Part shown: one piece after another, positions 5,908-8,163 of the stretch | How the letters are laid out: the number at the start of each line of letters is the position of its first letter | How positions within the stretch are numbered: the stretch's first letter is position 1 | From: an uncultured Pirellulaceae bacterium | Lineage (GTDB): Bacteria; Planctomycetota; Planctomycetia; Pirellulales; Pirellulaceae | Direction: 5' to 3' | Assembly (NCBI GenBank): GCA_947258905.1 | Contig: CAMYKF010000741.1 | Span: forward strand, 1 to 8,163 | DNA: 8,163 bases | The notes under the pieces: model-generated | Databases searched by the model: none | Told to the model about the DNA's origin: nothing | Seen by the model: the letters and a program-made list of their open reading frames with translations, nothing else | Position numbers and translations under genes: made by a program

Positions 5908-7464
5908 TTACTCGATGATGACCGTGATCTGCAGGTTGTCGTAACCGAGTCCCTGTAACCACAGTTTGATCTGATCAAGTTCCCGGTACCTAACCAGTCG
6001 CTGGGTAGCAAACGTAATGGCAAGCTGACCCTGTTCCAGCCGTTCACGCAACAGCTTTTCCAGCGCTTCCCTGCCAATGCTCTCGCCGTTGTGGGTGAAA
6101 TCCCCATTCGCAGTCAGGACAAACAAGGGTTGTTCCTGATCCGGCGTGGGCGCCGCAGACTGTGGGTAGTCGGTAATCGTTGCACCGGAATCATCGAGTT
6201 TGTTCAGTGCCACTTGCCCATCCTTGATGACCAGCAGCGGCGCGCGCAATGTTTCGATGTTTTCGATGGGGTTGTCATCCACAAGGATCAGGTCGGCTAC
6301 GAAGTCGGTTTTGATCTCGCCCAAATCGTCTTGCTGCAGCACGCTGGCCGCCAGTGACGTTGCACTTCGAACCACATCGCCAGCTGGCATTCCGTAAGCG
6401 AACATCAATTCCAGCTCGCGGGAGTTGTCACCGTGGGTGAACACGCCAACGTCGCTGCCGCAGGCGATCGCGACGCCGACGTCCAGTGCATTTCGCATCA
6501 ATGTTTTGGCGGTCGTGACGCGCGGATGATCGGGATCCGTTTCGGGATTCCAGCCGCTGTACCTGGCGATAGACTCCGAGGCCATCAGGGTTGGGCACAG
6601 CACAACGCTGTTGTCTTTCATCAATTGCAATGTTTCCCGCGATGCGTTGTAACCGTGCTCGATGGTTTTGACTCCGGCCAGCACGCTGCGTTTGATTCCC
6701 TCGTCGGTCGTGGCGTGAGCTGAAACTGGCACGCCGGCTGATGTTGCTTCGGCTACGATGGCGTTGAGTTCTTCTTGCGAAAAAGTTGGAGTCGATGGAT
6801 CGCCAGGTCGACGCCGGTAATCCGCGTAGACCTTGATCCAGTCAGCTCCGGCGGCGATTTGTTCGCGGGTGACTCGCCGACATTCGGCTTCTCCGTCAGC
6901 CGTCTGAGCGCCCACCGGCATCTTCCAGCGCGGGTCAAAGCCCATTGGTCCGTAACCGCCCGTGGTGACCAGTGCTTTGGTCACGGCAAACACGCGGGGG
7001 CCAGGAATCAGGCCCTCGGCGATCGCATCGCGCAAAGCGACATCGGCAAACGCCGCTCCCTCGGTTCCCAGGTCACGCAACGTTGTGAAGCCCGCCTCGA
7101 TGGTCTTTCGAGCTGCAACCGTGCCACGAATCGTTCGCAGTTCCAGCGACTCGTTCAGCACCTGTTCGTTCCAGCTGGCTTCGTCGTAGGGATGCAGCAA
7201 CAGGTGCGAGTGCAAATCGATCAAGCCGGGCATGACGATGCGTCCGCCGCAGTCAATTGCACGCAACATGCCTTCGTTGTCAAAGGCGACTTCGATGCCG
7301 GCGATTCGCCCGTCGGCGATCAAAATCTTTTGCGGTTCCGACAGATCACCTGTTCCCACATCAAGGATTCTGACGTTGGTCAGCAGGTAAGGTTCGTCCT
7401 GTGCAGCGCTGGACGAAACGCAAACTGCGGCGATCAAAAGTGAAAACAAGAGTGGACGAATCAA
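5908..7464 (-). CDS. Secreted amidohydrolase with C-terminal ExbD/TolR-like domain
   Basis: This 518-residue exported metal-dependent hydrolase belongs to the imidazolonepropionase/Xaa-Pro dipeptidase-like branch (COG1228 type) of the amidohydrolase superfamily. The signal peptide is residues 1-22 (ends SSSAAQ). Visible metal and active-site positions are H85 and H87 in DLHSH, K211 in ADWIKVYAD (candidate carboxylated lysine), H250 in VSAHAT, H270 in IEHG and D338 in CGSD. The barrel is followed by the usual LGEIKTDFVADLILVDDNP segment (about 381-398). After a linker (about 430-445), residues 446-518 resemble the periplasmic domain of ExbD/TolR: a strand, GDFTHNGESI, a helix EALEKLLRERL, strand AITFATQ, helix, then GYDNLQITVIIE. 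No ExbD transmembrane helix is present. The start is TTG 7464; no in-frame ATG lies before the upstream stop, and the signal peptide begins there. It probably cleaves small amides or peptides in the periplasm; the substrate is unknown. Confidence 0.92.
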   Translation of the reverse strand: MIRPLLFSLLIAAVCVSSSAAQDEPYLLTNVRILDVGTGDLSEPQKILIADGRIAGIEVAFDNEGMLRAIDCGGRIVMPGLIDLHSHLLLHPYDEASWNEQVLNESLELRTIRGTVAARKTIEAGFTTLRDLGTEGAAFADVALRDAIAEGLIPGPRVFAVTKALVTTGGYGPMGFDPRWKMPVGAQTADGEAECRRVTREQIAAGADWIKVYADYRRRPGDPSTPTFSQEELNAIVAEATSAGVPVSAHATTDEGIKRSVLAGVKTIEHGYNASRETLQLMKDNSVVLCPTLMASESIARYSGWNPETDPDHPRVTTAKTLMRNALDVGVAIACGSDVGVFTHGDNSRELELMFAYGMPAGDVVRSATSLAASVLQQDDLGEIKTDFVADLILVDDNPIENIETLRAPLLVIKDGQVALNKLDDSGATITDYPQSAAPTPDQEQPLFVLTANGDFTHNGESIGREALEKLLRERLEQGQLAITFATQRLVRYRELDQIKLWLQGLGYDNLQITVIIE

Positions 7465-7490
7465 GGTGGACTGCTTTCTGACGAAAATGT

Positions 7491-7538
7491 CTCGCGGAGA
7501 CGCGGAGACGCGAAGTGTATTCTCCGCGACTCCGCGAC
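7491..7538. repeat. GC-rich palindrome between the cupin and amidohydrolase genes
   Basis: CTCGCGGAGACGCGGAGA (7491-7508) is complementary at 16 of 18 positions to 7521-7538, across a 12-base loop. The left arm is built from an 8-base unit, CGCGGAGA, repeated at 7493-7500 and 7501-7508 and partly at 7509-7513. It fills most of the 83-base gap between two codirectional genes. It could be a dispersed REP-like element, an mRNA-stabilising hairpin or an attenuator. There is no T-tract. Confidence 0.65.
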
Positions 7539-7547
7539 AAGTCTATT

Positions 7548-8012
7548 CTATTCATGCACGCCATCGCGCGTGCGAGCATCGCTCGGATGAGCAATGATGT
7601 TTTGCCATTCGCTGGCGTCGCTGCGTGCAACTACGGCCATCACCGGCTCGCTGTCGCTGAGATTGTAGACCTCGTGCGGTACGCCAGGTTCGATGTAGAT
7701 AAAGTCGCCGGCGACGTTATCGATGGTGTGCTCGAGGTTCTCACCGTAGATATGACGAACACTGCCTTGCAGGATGTACAGCATCAACTCAAAGCCGTCG
7801 TGAATGTGGGCATAGGCGATTGCGCCGGGTGCGACGGTGGCCACGTTCATGGAGAGTTTTTGGGCGCTTGTGTTTTTGGCACTTAGGCCGGCCTTGTACC
7901 TGATTCCGTTCCAGCCACGAAAGTTGTCGCCGCCAAACACTTCGCTGGTGCGAATCGTGGAGATGCCATCGCCACCGTCGATGAACTGGTTGAGATCGAT
8001 ATCGCTGGACAT
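7548..8012 (-). CDS. Single-domain cupin protein
   Basis: This 154-residue, probably cytoplasmic protein has one conserved cupin barrel at about residues 52-130. Cupin motif 1 is GAIAYAHIHDGFE, giving metal ligands H69, H71 and E75, then G83 after a seven-residue rather than the usual six-residue spacing. Motif 2 is GDFIYIEPGVPHEVYN, giving the fourth ligand H113; the first proline of the usual motif is replaced by E. All four metal ligands are present, so a metal-bound and possibly catalytic cupin is likely, but the family covers dioxygenases, isomerases and non-enzymatic binders and I cannot choose. There is no signal peptide. The ATG at 8012 starts only 2 bases after the stop of the upstream membrane protein, indicating translational coupling. 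The amidohydrolase follows 83 bases downstream on the same strand. Confidence 0.85.
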   Translation of the reverse strand: MSSDIDLNQFIDGGDGISTIRTSEVFGGDNFRGWNGIRYKAGLSAKNTSAQKLSMNVATVAPGAIAYAHIHDGFELMLYILQGSVRHIYGENLEHTIDNVAGDFIYIEPGVPHEVYNLSDSEPVMAVVARSDASEWQNIIAHPSDARTRDGVHE

Positions 8013-8014
8013 GG

Positions 8015-8163
8015 CTAGCTGCTTTCGGTTGAAGTTGGGCGATCGGGATGGACCCGGATTTTGACGCGCTCGCCGAGTTGATCAATCCCCAGGAGTACTA
8101 ATGCCAGTCCGGGCCAGGCGATGGCCAGTCCCGGCGGGCTGAGGATGCGTTGATTCCAGCTGA
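8015..8163 (-). CDS. C-terminal end of a membrane protein, probably ABC peptide-transporter permease (partial)
   Basis: An open frame enters from the right edge and ends at TAG 8017-8015, giving 48 residues in this window. It contains a hydrophobic segment (PPGLAIAWPGLALVLLGID) followed by a charged stretch, QLGERVKIRVHPDRP. This layout resembles the last transmembrane helix and cytoplasmic end of DppC/OppC-type permeases, where PGLAI-L is followed by an LLGD-LRD-LDPR pattern. The match is by eye and short, so another membrane protein is possible. It lies at the head of the visible - strand unit and its stop is 2 bases from the cupin ATG. Such a permease would fit with a neighbouring peptidase-like amidohydrolase, for uptake of the cleaved products. 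Confidence 0.45.
   Translation of the reverse strand, partial: SWNQRILSPPGLAIAWPGLALVLLGIDQLGERVKIRVHPDRPTSTESS

Noticed and set aside
6775..7443. Open frame of 222 codons opposite the amidohydrolase
   Set aside because: It is the complement of the amidohydrolase barrel with its intact metal motifs, and has no domain of its own.
7493..7516. Tandem 8-base units considered as a CRISPR or satellite array
   Set aside because: There are only two full units and one partial unit, with no spacers; they are part of a palindrome.

Overview
The window carries two convergent transcription units separated by about 220 bases, plus a gene-free leader of about 370 bases. It suggests a Gram-negative, environmental (probably marine) bacterium. 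Moderately GC-rich coding sequence, several exported proteins with Sec-type signal peptides, an ExbD/TolR-like periplasmic domain and GC-rich intergenic palindromes would all fit Planctomycetota or a marine proteobacterium. I lean weakly to Planctomycetota. No marker gene is present, so this placement is inference only.

Bases 1-367 hold no convincing gene. They contain a GC-rich nested hairpin block (27-95), several short inverted repeats, and a perfect TATAAT box at 354-359 placed so close to the next ATG that the transcript is probably leaderless.

Bases 368-5688 (+ strand) read as one four-gene operon. It starts with a TetR/AcrR-family regulator and continues with three tandem exported proteins, each made of an N-terminal DUF1254 and a C-terminal DUF1214 domain. 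Gaps are short (26, 45 and 48 bases using the preferred starts). The first and third proteins are close relatives. The middle one belongs to a clearly different subfamily, so the arrangement is A-B-A'. The function of these domains is not established. The regulator and the three periplasmic proteins probably form a self-regulated response module.

Bases 5689-5907 are a convergent intergenic region with candidate hairpins but no gene. Bases 5908-8163 (- strand) hold, in transcription order, the last 48 codons of a membrane protein (probably an ABC peptide-transporter permease), a small cupin that starts 2 bases after its stop, and a secreted metal-dependent amidohydrolase of the imidazolonepropionase/Xaa-Pro dipeptidase type. 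A GC-rich palindrome lies between the last two genes. The amidohydrolase carries a C-terminal domain resembling the periplasmic part of ExbD/TolR, which is the most unusual architecture here. A role in periplasmic cleavage of small amide or peptide compounds, followed by ABC uptake, is plausible but inferred.

The most noteworthy items are the amidohydrolase-ExbD fusion and the TetR-controlled triplet of DUF1254/DUF1214 proteins. I see no rRNA, tRNA, CRISPR array, transposase or phage gene.
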